Below are positions 9,143 to 17,802 of a DNA stretch of 64,000 bases, in pieces. The stretch comes from Gemmatimonas aurantiaca T-27. GTDB lineage: Bacteria; Gemmatimonadota; Gemmatimonadetes; Gemmatimonadales; Gemmatimonadaceae. Under the pieces are notes generated by a model. It did not search any database, had not been told where the DNA came from, and saw only the letters and a program-made list of their open reading frames with translations. The stretch is taken from assembly GCF_000010305.1 (NCBI RefSeq), contig NC_012489.1:3293646-3357645 (forward strand). Reading direction: 5' to 3'. The position numbers and the translations under genes were made by a program. Numbering within the stretch: the stretch's first letter is position 1; the number at the start of each line of letters is the position of its first letter.

Positions 9143-11938
9143 ATGACTCGACTGCGTCGCGTCACCCGACTTTCGCTGGCCCTCATGTCGGTCGCGGCTC
9201 CGCTCGCGCTTCCGGCCCAGCAGCGAACGTCGCCCAAGCAGTTCTTTGGGCACGACATCGGAGCTGACTACGAGCTCCCCAACTACACCAAGCTGCACCA
9301 GTACTTCGCCAAGGTCGCGCAGGAAAGCGACCGCGTGGTGCTCGACACGATCGGGCTCACCGAAGAAGGCCGGCCGCAGATCATGGCCATCGTCACCAGC
9401 CCGGCCAACCACCGCAACCTGGCGCGCTTCAAGGACATTGCCACCAAGCTCGCCAAGGCCGACGGCATCGATTCTGCCGCCGCCACCGCGCTGGCGAAGG
9501 AAGGCAAGGTCGTGTTCTGGATCGACGGCGGTCTGCACGCCACTGAAGTGCTCGGCGCGCAGCAGCTCACGGAGACGCTGTGGCAGCTCTCCAGCCGCAC
9601 CGATGATGAGACGATGCGCATCCTGAACGATGTCGTGATCCTCATGACCCACGCCAACCCGGACGGCATGGAGCTCGTCTCGGATTGGTACATGAAGGAG
9701 CCCGACAAGCTGCGTCGCACCAGCGGCACGATCCCGCGCCTGTACGAGAAGTACGCGGGCCACGACAACAACCGCGACTCGTACATGAACGCGCTCGCCG
9801 AGACGCGGAACATGTCACAGCAGTTGTTCATCGAGTGGCATCCGCAGATCATGTACAACCACCACCAGACCGGCCCGACCGGTACGGTGATGGCGGCGCC
9901 GCCGTACCGGGATCCCGCCAACTTCTGGTTCCACCCGGCCATCATCACGGGCCTCGATCTCGTGGGCGCTGCGCTGAACCACCGCTTCGTGCTCGAGCAC
10001 AAGCCGGGTCTGACGTTCCGCGCCGGTTCCAACTACTCGACGTGGTGGAATGGTGGCCTCCGCACCACGGGCTATTACCACAACCAGATCGGTATCCTCA
10101 CGGAAACCATCGGTAACCCGACGCCGATGCGCATCGCGCTGGTGCCGGAGCGTCAGGTGCGTTCGGCCGGTCTGCCCGTGCCCATCGAGCCGCAGGAATG
10201 GCATTTCCGCCAGTCCGTCGACTACTCGGTGTCGGCCAACTACGCCTTCCTCGACATGGCGTCACGCTACCGCGAGACGTTCCTGTTCAACCGCTGGGTC
10301 ATGGGCAACGACCAGATCAAGGCGGGCCAGAAGGACAACTGGACCATCTCGCCGAAGCGTGTCGCGGCGATGGTCGAGAAGATCACGGCCGACCGTGCCG
10401 GCAGCGGCGCCCCGGCGGCCCAGGGTGGCCCGCGTGGTGGTGGTCCGGCCAACATCGGCAGCGCGGTCGCCAACGATCGCTACATGGCCGAACTCAAGAA
10501 GCCGGAAAACCGCGATCCGCGTGCGTACATCCTGAGCAGCGCGCAGAACGACTTCCCGACGGCCACGAAGTTCATTCGCGCTCTCCAGTACTCGGGCGTG
10601 GATGTGCTCAAGGCCAACGCGGCGTTCTCGGCCAACGGCAAGCAGTTCCCGGCCGGCTCGTGGGTCATCAACACGGCCCAGGCGTTCCGTTCGCACGTGC
10701 TCGACATGTTCGAACCGCAGGATCACCCGAATGACTTCCGCTATCCGGGTGGCCCGCCGATCCCGCCGTACGACAACGCCGGCTGGACGCTCGCCTACCA
10801 GATGGGCGTGCAGTTCGAACGCGTGCTCGACGCGCCGCCGAGCGGTTCGTTCGAGAAGGTCAACGGCATCACGAATATGCCTGCGGGCACCGTCGCCAAG
10901 GGCAAGGCGGGCTATTTCATCCACCCGGGCGTGAACGACGCGGCCACGGTCGCCAATCGTTTGGGCAAGGTGAAGGTGAAGGCCTCGCGTATCCCGACGT
11001 CGTTCAAGGACGGCGACGTGACGTGGCCGGCCGGCTCGTGGTTCATCCCCGCTGGTGGTGCGGCCGACAAGGTCGTGGCGCAGGCGGCCAAGGATCTCGG
11101 CGTGAACTTCGCCGCGGCCAACGCCAAGCCCTCCGCGTCGCAGCCTGTGACGCCGCTGCGTATCGGCCTTGTCGATCGTTACGGCGGAAACATGCCGAGT
11201 GGCTGGACGCGCCTGATCCTCGAGAAGTTCGAGTATCCGTTCGCGACCGTGTTCCCGCAGGAGCTCGACGCCGGCAACCTGAAGGCGAAGTACGACGTGC
11301 TCGTCTTCACCGACGGCATGTTCACCGATCGCCCGGGCTTCGGCGGTGGGTTTGGTGGTTCGCCCGACACGACGCTGATCCCGGCCGAGTACCGCAAGCA
11401 GTTGGGCCGCGTGACGGCCGAGCAGTCGGTGCCCGCCATCAAGGCGTTCGTGGAAGCGGGTGGCCGCGTGGTCGCGATCGGTTCGTCGATCGGCCTCGGC
11501 AAGGCGATGGGGCTGCCCATCGACAACTACCTCGTCGATGGCAGTGGCCGCGCATACGCGGGTGAGAAGTACTACATCCCGGGCTCGCTGCTCGAGGTGA
11601 AGGTCGACACGTCGATGACGATCGCAACCGGCATGGCGCCGCGTCCGAGCGTGATGTTCGACAACAGCCCCGTGATGAAGCTTGGACCGGACGCTGCGGC
11701 GAAGGGCGTTCGCGCCATCGCCACGTTCGACACGGACAAGCCGCTCACGTCGGGTTGGGCGTGGGGCCAGGAGCTGCTGAAGGGCGGCACCGCGATGGCC
11801 GAAGCGCAGATCGGCAAGGGCTCCATCTGGCTGTTCGGACCGGAAGTGCTCTTCCGCTCGCAGCCGCATGGTACCTACAAGCTGTTCCTGAACGCCCTCG
11901 ACGGCGGCTTCAAGCGCCCCGACAAGGCTGTGCAGTAA
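9143..11938 (+). CDS. Large exported M14 zinc carboxypeptidase-family protein
   Basis: 931 residues. The ATG at 9143 gives a clean signal peptide (SLALMSVAAPLALPAQQ). The N-terminal 400 residues form an M14 peptidase domain. Zinc ligands are HxxE in LHATEV (His132, Glu135) and the later histidine in EWHPQ (His233), and ETIGNPTP contains the likely catalytic glutamate. The remaining 500 residues include a Gly-rich linker and a domain that looks like a class I amidotransferase-like fold (TPLRIGLVDRYGGNMPSG, LVFTDGMF, AGGRVVAIGSSIGLG), a combination common in large bacterial M14 proteins. It probably degrades peptides outside the cytoplasm. The gene is single, ending at a strong bidirectional terminator. 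Confidence 0.92.
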   Translation: MTRLRRVTRLSLALMSVAAPLALPAQQRTSPKQFFGHDIGADYELPNYTKLHQYFAKVAQESDRVVLDTIGLTEEGRPQIMAIVTSPANHRNLARFKDIATKLAKADGIDSAAATALAKEGKVVFWIDGGLHATEVLGAQQLTETLWQLSSRTDDETMRILNDVVILMTHANPDGMELVSDWYMKEPDKLRRTSGTIPRLYEKYAGHDNNRDSYMNALAETRNMSQQLFIEWHPQIMYNHHQTGPTGTVMAAPPYRDPANFWFHPAIITGLDLVGAALNHRFVLEHKPGLTFRAGSNYSTWWNGGLRTTGYYHNQIGILTETIGNPTPMRIALVPERQVRSAGLPVPIEPQEWHFRQSVDYSVSANYAFLDMASRYRETFLFNRWVMGNDQIKAGQKDNWTISPKRVAAMVEKITADRAGSGAPAAQGGPRGGGPANIGSAVANDRYMAELKKPENRDPRAYILSSAQNDFPTATKFIRALQYSGVDVLKANAAFSANGKQFPAGSWVINTAQAFRSHVLDMFEPQDHPNDFRYPGGPPIPPYDNAGWTLAYQMGVQFERVLDAPPSGSFEKVNGITNMPAGTVAKGKAGYFIHPGVNDAATVANRLGKVKVKASRIPTSFKDGDVTWPAGSWFIPAGGAADKVVAQAAKDLGVNFAAANAKPSASQPVTPLRIGLVDRYGGNMPSGWTRLILEKFEYPFATVFPQELDAGNLKAKYDVLVFTDGMFTDRPGFGGGFGGSPDTTLIPAEYRKQLGRVTAEQSVPAIKAFVEAGGRVVAIGSSIGLGKAMGLPIDNYLVDGSGRAYAGEKYYIPGSLLEVKVDTSMTIATGMAPRPSVMFDNSPVMKLGPDAAAKGVRAIATFDTDKPLTSGWAWGQELLKGGTAMAEAQIGKGSIWLFGPEVLFRSQPHGTYKLFLNALDGGFKRPDKAVQ

Positions 11939-11961
11939 GACTCAGCGCAACGCTGAATGAG

Positions 11962-12003
11962 AACGGGGGAGGTGGAGCGCGATGCTCCACCTCCCCCGTT
12001 TGC
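11962..12003. terminator. Strong bidirectional terminator
   Basis: A 17-bp perfect stem (AACGGGGGAGGTGGAGC and its complement) with a 5-base loop lies between the ends of the convergent M14 peptidase and amidohydrolase genes. Confidence 0.85.
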
Positions 12004-12019
12004 CATCACAGCGGATCGT

Positions 12020-13732
12020 TCAGCGCTTGTAGCGCACGACACCGCCGACGATGGTCATCTTCACCTGCGCCTTGTCGAGCGAGTCGGCCGGCATGGTGGT
12101 GAGATCCCGATCAATCACCACGAGATCGGCGAACTTGCCCTTCACGATGGTGCCCACGTCCTTGTCCTGGAATCCCGCGAACGCTGAGCCGGTGGTATAG
12201 CCGCGCAGGGCGTCCTCGACGGTGATGCGTTCTTCAGGCACCCAACCGCCAGGATGTGCACCATCGAGCGTCTGCCGGGTGACCGCGGCCTTGATTCCCT
12301 CGAGTGGTGTGGGTGGAGCCACGAACCAGTCGCTGCCAAACGCCACGCGCGCCTTGGTGGCAAGCAACGACTTGAATGCGTACGTGCCCTTCGCGCGTTC
12401 GGGGCCGATCACCCGCTCTGCCCACCGACCGTCATCGGCTTCGTGATACGGCTGCATGCTCGCGATCACCTGCAATGGGCCGAACCGGGCGATGTCTTCC
12501 GGTGCAATGTGCTGGGCGTGTTCGATACGGAAACGTCGATCGCGCGCCCCATGCTCGCGGGCCACCCGCTCGAACACATCGAGCTGTGTGCGAATGGCCC
12601 GATCACCGATGGCATGCACCGCCACCTGCAGCTCCGCGGAGTCGGCACCCTTCGTCCAGGCGTACAGGCTCTCCGCTGGCGTCACAAACAGCCCTGTGTC
12701 GGTGGGCACGTCGGTGAATGGCTGCAGCATGGCCGCGGTGTGCGAACCCAGTGACCCGTCGACGAATCCCTTGAGTCCACCGATGCGCAACCATGCATCA
12801 CCGCGCCCACGGACTTTCACCGTGTCCCGCAGCGCCGCCCACTGCGACAACGGCACCTGCGCCACGATGCGCGTGTGCAACCGGTTCTGCTGCCGCGCGC
12901 GATCGAACACGGCGATGTGATCGAAGGTGCCCATGTTGTGCACGCTGGTCACACCGCGCGCCGCCACATACGCCATGGCCGCATCGAGGGCACGATCGAG
13001 CTCCGCCGCACTGCGTGGTGGTGCGACCGCATCGATCAACGACATCGCGTTGTCTTTGAAGATGCCCGTCGGATTGCCCGCCGCATCACGTACAATGGAG
13101 CCACCGGCGATATCGCGCGTGGTACGGTCGACCTTCGCGGCCTCCATGGCCAAACGGTTCGCGAGATTCATGTGTCCATCGAGCCGATTGATCCACACCG
13201 GATTGTCCGTCGTGATCGAATCGATCCAGGCGTGCGTGGGCAGCTCACCACCCCAGTTGGTGTGATCCCAGTCGCCACTGCGAATCCACTCCCCCTTGGG
13301 AATAGTGCGGGCATAGTCGCGGATGCGCGTGATGAACTCTTCACGGGTTTTTGCATCACGCAGTGAGACCGACGACAGGGCCAGTCCCCCATCGATGAAG
13401 TGCACATGCGAGTCGATGAACCCGGGTGTCACCATGCCGCCCTGGGCATCGACCACCTCGGCGTCTCCGGCAATGCGCCGGATTTCGTCAGACGTGCCCA
13501 CGGCCGAAATGCGGTCGTTGGCGATCGCCACCGCTTCGGCCCACGGCGTGGCACTGTCGCCCGTCCATACACGGCCGTTGACGATGGCCAGCGTGGTGGG
13601 TTGGCTCTGACGATCAGCGCAGGCCGCGGCCCCGACGGCCAGACCGCAGGCGGTGGCCGCCGTCAGCAGGCGTCGCCCACGGTGCGTGGCGAGGTTGGTA
13701 CGGAGGTGGGTACGGATGAAGGAGTTGGTCAT
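12020..13732 (-). CDS. Exported amidohydrolase, YtcJ-like (amidohydrolase 3 family)
   Basis: 570 residues from the ATG at 13732. The N-terminus has basic residues followed by a hydrophobic stretch ending ATACGLAVGAAAC, either a Sec/Tat-like signal or a weak lipobox. The metal-dependent amidohydrolase pattern is complete: GFIDSHVHF (HxH) near residue 105, a Lys-containing LKGFVDGSLGS segment, histidines in AVHAIGD and RIEHAQH, and an aspartate in FGSDWFV. YtcJ-type enzymes hydrolyse amide or related bonds with a binuclear metal centre; the natural substrate is unknown. It is divergent from the VTT-domain gene with only 15 bases between the two start codons, so either one start is mis-set or the mRNAs are leaderless. 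Confidence 0.92.
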   Translation of the reverse strand: MTNSFIRTHLRTNLATHRGRRLLTAATACGLAVGAAACADRQSQPTTLAIVNGRVWTGDSATPWAEAVAIANDRISAVGTSDEIRRIAGDAEVVDAQGGMVTPGFIDSHVHFIDGGLALSSVSLRDAKTREEFITRIRDYARTIPKGEWIRSGDWDHTNWGGELPTHAWIDSITTDNPVWINRLDGHMNLANRLAMEAAKVDRTTRDIAGGSIVRDAAGNPTGIFKDNAMSLIDAVAPPRSAAELDRALDAAMAYVAARGVTSVHNMGTFDHIAVFDRARQQNRLHTRIVAQVPLSQWAALRDTVKVRGRGDAWLRIGGLKGFVDGSLGSHTAAMLQPFTDVPTDTGLFVTPAESLYAWTKGADSAELQVAVHAIGDRAIRTQLDVFERVAREHGARDRRFRIEHAQHIAPEDIARFGPLQVIASMQPYHEADDGRWAERVIGPERAKGTYAFKSLLATKARVAFGSDWFVAPPTPLEGIKAAVTRQTLDGAHPGGWVPEERITVEDALRGYTTGSAFAGFQDKDVGTIVKGKFADLVVIDRDLTTMPADSLDKAQVKMTIVGGVVRYKR

Positions 13733-13747
13733 GGCTATATTGTGGCC

Positions 13748-14452
13748 ATGCCACTCTCCTTGCGCGAGCCGATGGCTCTGATCCGGGCGCTCACGCGCGT
13801 CGTCGGCATGGCTATCCCGATCGTCTTCGGCGTGGCGGTGGGCAAGCTCGCGACACCCTACCTGCCGAGCTTCAGCAACTGGGTGCATACGCTGGGGCCG
13901 TGGGCACCGGTGGCTTTCGTCGGGGCCTACGTGGCGGTCGTGATCTGCATGTTGCCGGCCTTCCTGCTCACCATGGCCGGTGGAGCGGTGTTCGGGATCG
14001 CCGAAGGAGCACTGCTGGTATTGCTGGGGGCGACGATCGGGGGGACGGTGGCGTTCCTGCTCGGCCGGACCGTCCTGCGCAGGTGGGTGAGCCAGCGCAT
14101 CGCGCAGCACCCCACCCTCTCCACGATCGACCGGGTGGTCGGACAGGACGGCCTCAAGCTGATGTTCCTGTTGCGCCTCTCGCCGGCGATTCCGTTTGTA
14201 CTGTCGAACTATGCGCTGGGGGCCACCAGCGTGCGCCTGCGCGATTTTGTGTTGGCCATGGTGGGCATGCTGCCGGTGATCGGCGCGTACGCCGCATTGG
14301 GGCATGCCGGCACACGTGGCCCCAACGAACAATCACTGCCGCCGTGGCTGCTCGTCGTGGGCATTGGTGCAACGGTGCTGTTGGGCGTGTTATTGGCACG
14401 CATCACCCAGAATGCACTGCGTGATGCCGATCGTGGCAATGCGGGCGCATAA
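13748..14452 (+). CDS. TVP38/TMEM64 (VTT/DedA-like) membrane protein
   Basis: 234 residues with five to six hydrophobic segments. The VTT/SNARE-associated signature is visible: MLPAFLLTMAGGAVFG at about residues 68-83, then GATIGGTVAFLLGR, a long basic helix, and LLRLSPAIPFVLSNYALG. Proteins of this family are inner-membrane proteins linked to lipid (scramblase-like) or small-molecule transport; the substrate here is unknown. The ATG at 13748 is only 15 bases from the divergent amidohydrolase start. A later in-frame ATG at 13772 would leave more room for a promoter. No gene follows in tight spacing. Confidence 0.88.
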   Translation: MPLSLREPMALIRALTRVVGMAIPIVFGVAVGKLATPYLPSFSNWVHTLGPWAPVAFVGAYVAVVICMLPAFLLTMAGGAVFGIAEGALLVLLGATIGGTVAFLLGRTVLRRWVSQRIAQHPTLSTIDRVVGQDGLKLMFLLRLSPAIPFVLSNYALGATSVRLRDFVLAMVGMLPVIGAYAALGHAGTRGPNEQSLPPWLLVVGIGATVLLGVLLARITQNALRDADRGNAGA

Positions 14453-14523
14453 AGCGCTGCGGCGGCCCTGCAGCGCGTAGAGCGACGCCGCACCCGTCCT
14501 CATCGTTCCGTAACGCGCCGCTC

Positions 14524-14560
14524 AGCGCGCGTTAATGCAACGCACAGCGAGCGTTAACGC
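14524..14560 (+). promoter_or_regulatory. Tandem 15-bp direct repeat upstream of the TonB-like gene
   Basis: AGCGCGCGTTAATGC (14524-14538) and AGCGAGCGTTAACGC (14546-14560) differ at two positions and start 22 bases apart, about two helical turns. They lie 86 bases before the TonB-like start. Same-face spacing fits a regulator binding two sites. No promoter element is clear enough to anchor it. Confidence 0.35.
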
Positions 14561-14645
14561 AGAGATCACGGGCCGGTCATCCGGTCGTTATCGGCGTCTC
14601 ATCATGCCGTCCTATCCTCGACGCAACCATCATCGAGGAGATTGC

Positions 14646-15392
14646 ATGTTCACACTCTTGCTTGAATCGCGCGCGGCCACCGTTCAACAGGTTCGCGGAC
14701 GCACAGGGGGCAGCGCCGGCAGCACGGCCGTTTCTGTCCTCATTCATGGTGCCCTGGCGACAACGCTCATTCTGCTCACGGCGACGCACGATCGCCCCGC
14801 GGAGAAGGCTCCCCCGCAGGAACGCTTGCGCATCACCACCGTGGACCGGCCGAAAGATCCAACCCCGCCGGCCACCACAACGCCTGCGACCGCGGTGCCA
14901 AATACCGCGCCGTCCATCGCCGCCGCGCCGTTGGTGCCAGCCCTGCCAACCATCATCGACATTCCGAATACCATTCCGGCGATCGATCTTTCGCGGGCGC
15001 CCACCTCGGAAGCCGACTTCGCGACCGGACGCCGCGGCTCTCCGCTCGGTGTTCCGGGGGGCACCGGGACCGGCTCGGTGGTGCCGTCGACGAATGGGTA
15101 CTTCTCGGAGGCGCAGGTCGAGAAGCCGGTAATGGTGCTACCGGGGAAAGGTCCGGCATTTCCGGAGGTGCTCCGCTCGGTGGGCACCCAAGGCACCGTG
15201 TTGGCGCAGTTCGTGGTCGATTCGACGGGACGTGTCATCGTGGACACCTTCACCGCGCTGCAGAGCGATCACCCGTTGTTCACCGCGTCGGTACGTAGCG
15301 CGCTGACCCGCATGCGCTTTGTGCCGGCCGAGATCGCAGGGCGTCGTGTGGCCCAGTTGGTGCAGCAGCCGTTTCAATTCACGCTGCACTGA
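14646..15392 (+). CDS. TonB-like energy transducer
   Basis: 248 residues. The start is set by GAGGAG seven bases before the ATG. A short cytoplasmic N-terminus precedes one membrane helix (about residues 28-47, STAVSVLIHGALATTLILLT). Then comes a long Pro/Thr/Ala-rich periplasm-spanning linker (about 50-135), and a C-terminal TonB domain (VLPGKGPAFPEVLRS, GTVLAQFVVDSTGRV, ALTRMRFVPAEIAGRRV). TonB proteins pass proton-motive-force energy from ExbB/ExbD to outer-membrane receptors. No exbB or exbD gene and no TonB-dependent receptor is adjacent. Two direct repeats upstream may be control sites. Confidence 0.9.
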   Translation: MFTLLLESRAATVQQVRGRTGGSAGSTAVSVLIHGALATTLILLTATHDRPAEKAPPQERLRITTVDRPKDPTPPATTTPATAVPNTAPSIAAAPLVPALPTIIDIPNTIPAIDLSRAPTSEADFATGRRGSPLGVPGGTGTGSVVPSTNGYFSEAQVEKPVMVLPGKGPAFPEVLRSVGTQGTVLAQFVVDSTGRVIVDTFTALQSDHPLFTASVRSALTRMRFVPAEIAGRRVAQLVQQPFQFTLH

Positions 15393-15491
15393 AATCACCA
15401 CCATCAGCACTCTCGACAGCGACAGGCCTCGGACCGACGTTATTCCAGCAGGTTGTTCGTGAGCATTCACGTCCTCTTCTGGGCTCGCCTC

Positions 15492-16985
15492 ATGATCGTC
15501 GGGACTCGGCATCTCTTTCCTGGTGGCGCGACACACACCTTGTCGCGCCACCTTGGCCTTCTGAGTCTGGCGACGGCACTGGCCAGTGCGTGCAGTGGAC
15601 GGAGTGTCGATCCGTCGGCACCGGGTGACGGCTCCCCACGTGTCGGACCGGCGAGAGGATCGGTGGTGGTGGTAGGCGGAGGCGCACAGGGTCCCGAGAT
15701 CTTTGCCCGCTTCATCGAACTCGCTGGCGGCCCCGACGCACTCATCGCGGAAGTGCCTACCGCCGGTTCCGACTCGGTGGACGTCAGTACGGTCGGACGC
15801 GGGCTGCGTGCGGCCGGCGCTCGCAATGTGGTGGTCTTTCATACGACCAACCGTGCCGTGGCGGACGCCGATACGTTCGTCGCGAAGATCGCCAATGCCC
15901 GCGGCGTGTGGTTTGGCGGTGGCCGGCACTATCGCCTGGTGAACTCGTACGGGGGTACCAAGAGTCAGCGCGCCTTCGAGGCGGTGTTGGCACGCGGTGG
16001 TGTGGTGGGTGGGTCCTCCGCCGGCGCCAGCATCCTCGGCAGCTATCTGGTGCGGGGTGCCCCGTCGAACGACAACCGCATCATGAATCACCCGCAGTAC
16101 CTGGAAGGTTTTGGGTATCTGCGAGGCACCGCCATCGATCAGCACGTGGTGGCACGTGAACGCCTGCCCGACCTGCACGACTCGGTCACGTCGCGTCGTC
16201 CTGACCTGCTGGCGATCTCGGAAGACGAGGGCACCGCCTGGGTGGTGCGCGGCGATACGGCCGAGGTCATCGGGCGCAACAAGGCATTCGTATACAATGG
16301 GCGCGACACCAACGACACCGGACGCCCGTTCCTCACGCTGCATCCGGGAGATCGGTACAACCTGGGCGCACGCCGCATCATGTCGCGCGCCGGGGATGGC
16401 ACCGGGCTTTCGGCGGCTTTTGTGGACTCGGTGTTTGCAGCCTACCGGGACCCGGTGCGAGGCGGGGCAACCGTGTTGGTGGCCCGAGACGGCAAGGTGC
16501 TGGTGAACCGCGCATTTGGCGTGCCTGTGCAGGCGCGGTTCACGCCGGAAACCGGCGCCCCGCTGATGGCCCTCGGTGCGTTGTCTCAGGTGCTCAACAG
16601 CGCCCTGGGGCCCGACAGCGCCGGCACGGTGCCACCGAGCGCGGTGCGCCGAGTCCAGGCCATCGGCGGCACGCAACGGCTGCAATTCAGCGCGGCAACC
16701 CGACTCTGGGTCGGCAATGTCGACGACCTCTACCGCTTCGATCTCGGACGCTTTGTGGTCCGGCCCGGCGCTGCGGACACGGTCACACCGCCTGCCCCAT
16801 TCGTGATCGACCAGTGGGGGGCAACGGCACGGCAACGGGCATTTGCGGGTGCCAGTGGCACCGGTGGTGCGTGGCTGCGATTTCCTCAGCAGCGCGCAGT
16901 CGTGCTGGTGCTGTTGGGCGATGCCTCGGCCAACGCCCAGGTTCCCGCCGAATTGCTGGCCCGGCGTCTGCTGGACGCGCGCTGA
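15492..16985 (+). CDS. Cyanophycinase-like (S51) lipoprotein with degenerate beta-lactamase-like C-terminal domain
   Basis: 497 residues from the ATG at 15492; in-frame GTG 15459 and TTG 15453 are alternatives. The N-terminus ends in a lipobox (ALASAC), suggesting a lipoprotein. Residues about 55-300 are a peptidase S51 / cyanophycinase domain: VVVVGGGAQG, LIAEVPTAGSDS and the nucleophile elbow GGSSAGAS. Cyanophycinases release beta-Asp-Arg dipeptides from cyanophycin; related enzymes are dipeptidases. Residues about 315-490 have the layout of a class C beta-lactamase-like serine hydrolase (VLVARDGKVLVNRAFG, then a segment like GTGGAWLRFPQQRAVVLVLL). The position expected for the catalytic SxxK reads ALSQVLNS, without the lysine, and the domain is too short. 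This half is probably non-catalytic. Confidence 0.87.
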   Translation: MIVGTRHLFPGGATHTLSRHLGLLSLATALASACSGRSVDPSAPGDGSPRVGPARGSVVVVGGGAQGPEIFARFIELAGGPDALIAEVPTAGSDSVDVSTVGRGLRAAGARNVVVFHTTNRAVADADTFVAKIANARGVWFGGGRHYRLVNSYGGTKSQRAFEAVLARGGVVGGSSAGASILGSYLVRGAPSNDNRIMNHPQYLEGFGYLRGTAIDQHVVARERLPDLHDSVTSRRPDLLAISEDEGTAWVVRGDTAEVIGRNKAFVYNGRDTNDTGRPFLTLHPGDRYNLGARRIMSRAGDGTGLSAAFVDSVFAAYRDPVRGGATVLVARDGKVLVNRAFGVPVQARFTPETGAPLMALGALSQVLNSALGPDSAGTVPPSAVRRVQAIGGTQRLQFSAATRLWVGNVDDLYRFDLGRFVVRPGAADTVTPPAPFVIDQWGATARQRAFAGASGTGGAWLRFPQQRAVVLVLLGDASANAQVPAELLARRLLDAR

Positions 16986-17007
16986 TCTTGCCTGCCTACA
17001 ACACCGA

Positions 17008-17027
17008 GTGCCTGCCCATGCAGGCAC
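17008..17027. terminator. Short hairpin between convergent genes
   Basis: An 8-bp perfect stem (GTGCCTGC / GCAGGCAC) with a 4-base loop lies between the cyanophycinase-like gene and the small gene at 17050. There is no T run, so terminator function is tentative. Confidence 0.4.
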
Positions 17028-17049
17028 ATCGGCGCAGCGGATCAACGCG

Positions 17050-17361
17050 TCAGCGCTTCTCCATCGCGTCACGCACGTCGAGCAGGATCTCGAAATACAA
17101 CTGTTCGCGACGGTACGAGAAGTCGAGGGCAGTCATCTGTGACGGATCGCCGGACGCCTTGGCACGCTCGAAGGCTTCGCGGTACATCTCTTCGAGATTG
17201 TTCATGATCCGATCACGGGAGCGCGACATACGAATGGCCTCGAGGGCTTTGAAGGTCAGACGGGGCGGGACATCATCGACGGTCTCGACGCTTTCTTCGG
17301 TGTCGAGAAACCTCGTCAAATGCTGCAGCACGTAGCGACGGCCGCGATCCGGAAGGTTCAC
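17050..17361 (-). CDS. Small acidic helical protein, function unknown
   Basis: 103 residues if the GTG at 17361 is used, or 59 residues from the ATG at 17229. The longer form is favoured because codon positions between the two starts keep the strong third-position G/C bias of the genome. The residues there ([19 protein letters not shown]) also look like ordinary protein. The C-terminal half is a predicted long charged helix ([20 protein letters not shown], then [20 protein letters not shown]). No signal, membrane segment or cysteine is seen. It is divergent from the HNH nuclease gene, whose start is only about 24 bases away, so the promoters must overlap. Function unknown. Confidence 0.55.
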   Translation of the reverse strand: MNLPDRGRRYVLQHLTRFLDTEESVETVDDVPPRLTFKALEAIRMSRSRDRIMNNLEEMYREAFERAKASGDPSQMTALDFSYRREQLYFEILLDVRDAMEKR

Positions 17362-17385
17362 TGTGACGAAGGGAGACGAGACGCG

Positions 17386-17802
17386 GTGAAGCGCTCGGAG
17401 ATCTTTACCCGCGACGGTTATCGCTGTGTGTACTGCGGCACCGTGCACGACGCAGAAGCCCTGAGCATCGACCATGTGCAGCCGCGGATGCGCGGCGGCG
17501 ACGGATCTCCGGGCAACGTAGTGACCGCCTGCAGGGGGTGCAACACGCGCAAGGGGAGCCGCTCCCTGCCCGTCTTCCTGATGGAGGAACCGGAGGCCCG
17601 CCGGAACTTCTTCGCCCTGGCCCGGTATGTATGGCCAAGACATCTGAAGGCGGTGGCTGAGGAGCTTGTGCGCCGGGGCGTGATGGAGGCCCCATCGGAA
17701 CTCGTGGAGGGGGTCCGTGGGCTGCGCAGCTCCGAGGCCATCGCCGATGTCTTATCCAGGCATCATTCGCAAGACAGCAGCATAGAAGGGGATAGCAGTT
17801 GA
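17386..17802 (+). CDS. HNH endonuclease-domain protein
   Basis: 138 residues starting at the GTG at 17386, with GGGAG about 12 bases upstream. The HNH fold is clear: CVYC at about residues 15-18, [13 protein letters not shown] with the catalytic histidine at about 30-42, and the second cysteine pair in ACRGCN at about 52-57. The C-terminal half ([20 protein letters not shown] onward) is helical. Such small free-standing HNH proteins nick or cut DNA, or act in repair or defence; no partner restriction or toxin gene is seen. The stop overlaps the htpX start (TTGA, 17799-17802), so it is cotranslated with htpX. Confidence 0.85.
   Translation: MKRSEIFTRDGYRCVYCGTVHDAEALSIDHVQPRMRGGDGSPGNVVTACRGCNTRKGSRSLPVFLMEEPEARRNFFALARYVWPRHLKAVAEELVRRGVMEAPSELVEGVRGLRSSEAIADVLSRHHSQDSSIEGDSS

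Noticed and set aside
10262-11869. 535-codon frame antisense to the M14 peptidase
   Set aside because: Same reason: His/Arg/Val-rich composition typical of an antisense shadow.
15492-16985. Active serine beta-lactamase in the C-terminal half
   Set aside because: The SxxK catalytic motif is absent and the domain is truncated.
15138-17072. 644-codon frame antisense to the cyanophycinase-like gene
   Set aside because: Spans the end of the TonB-like gene and the intergenic space as well. No motif, while the sense gene has a lipobox and S51 nucleophile.
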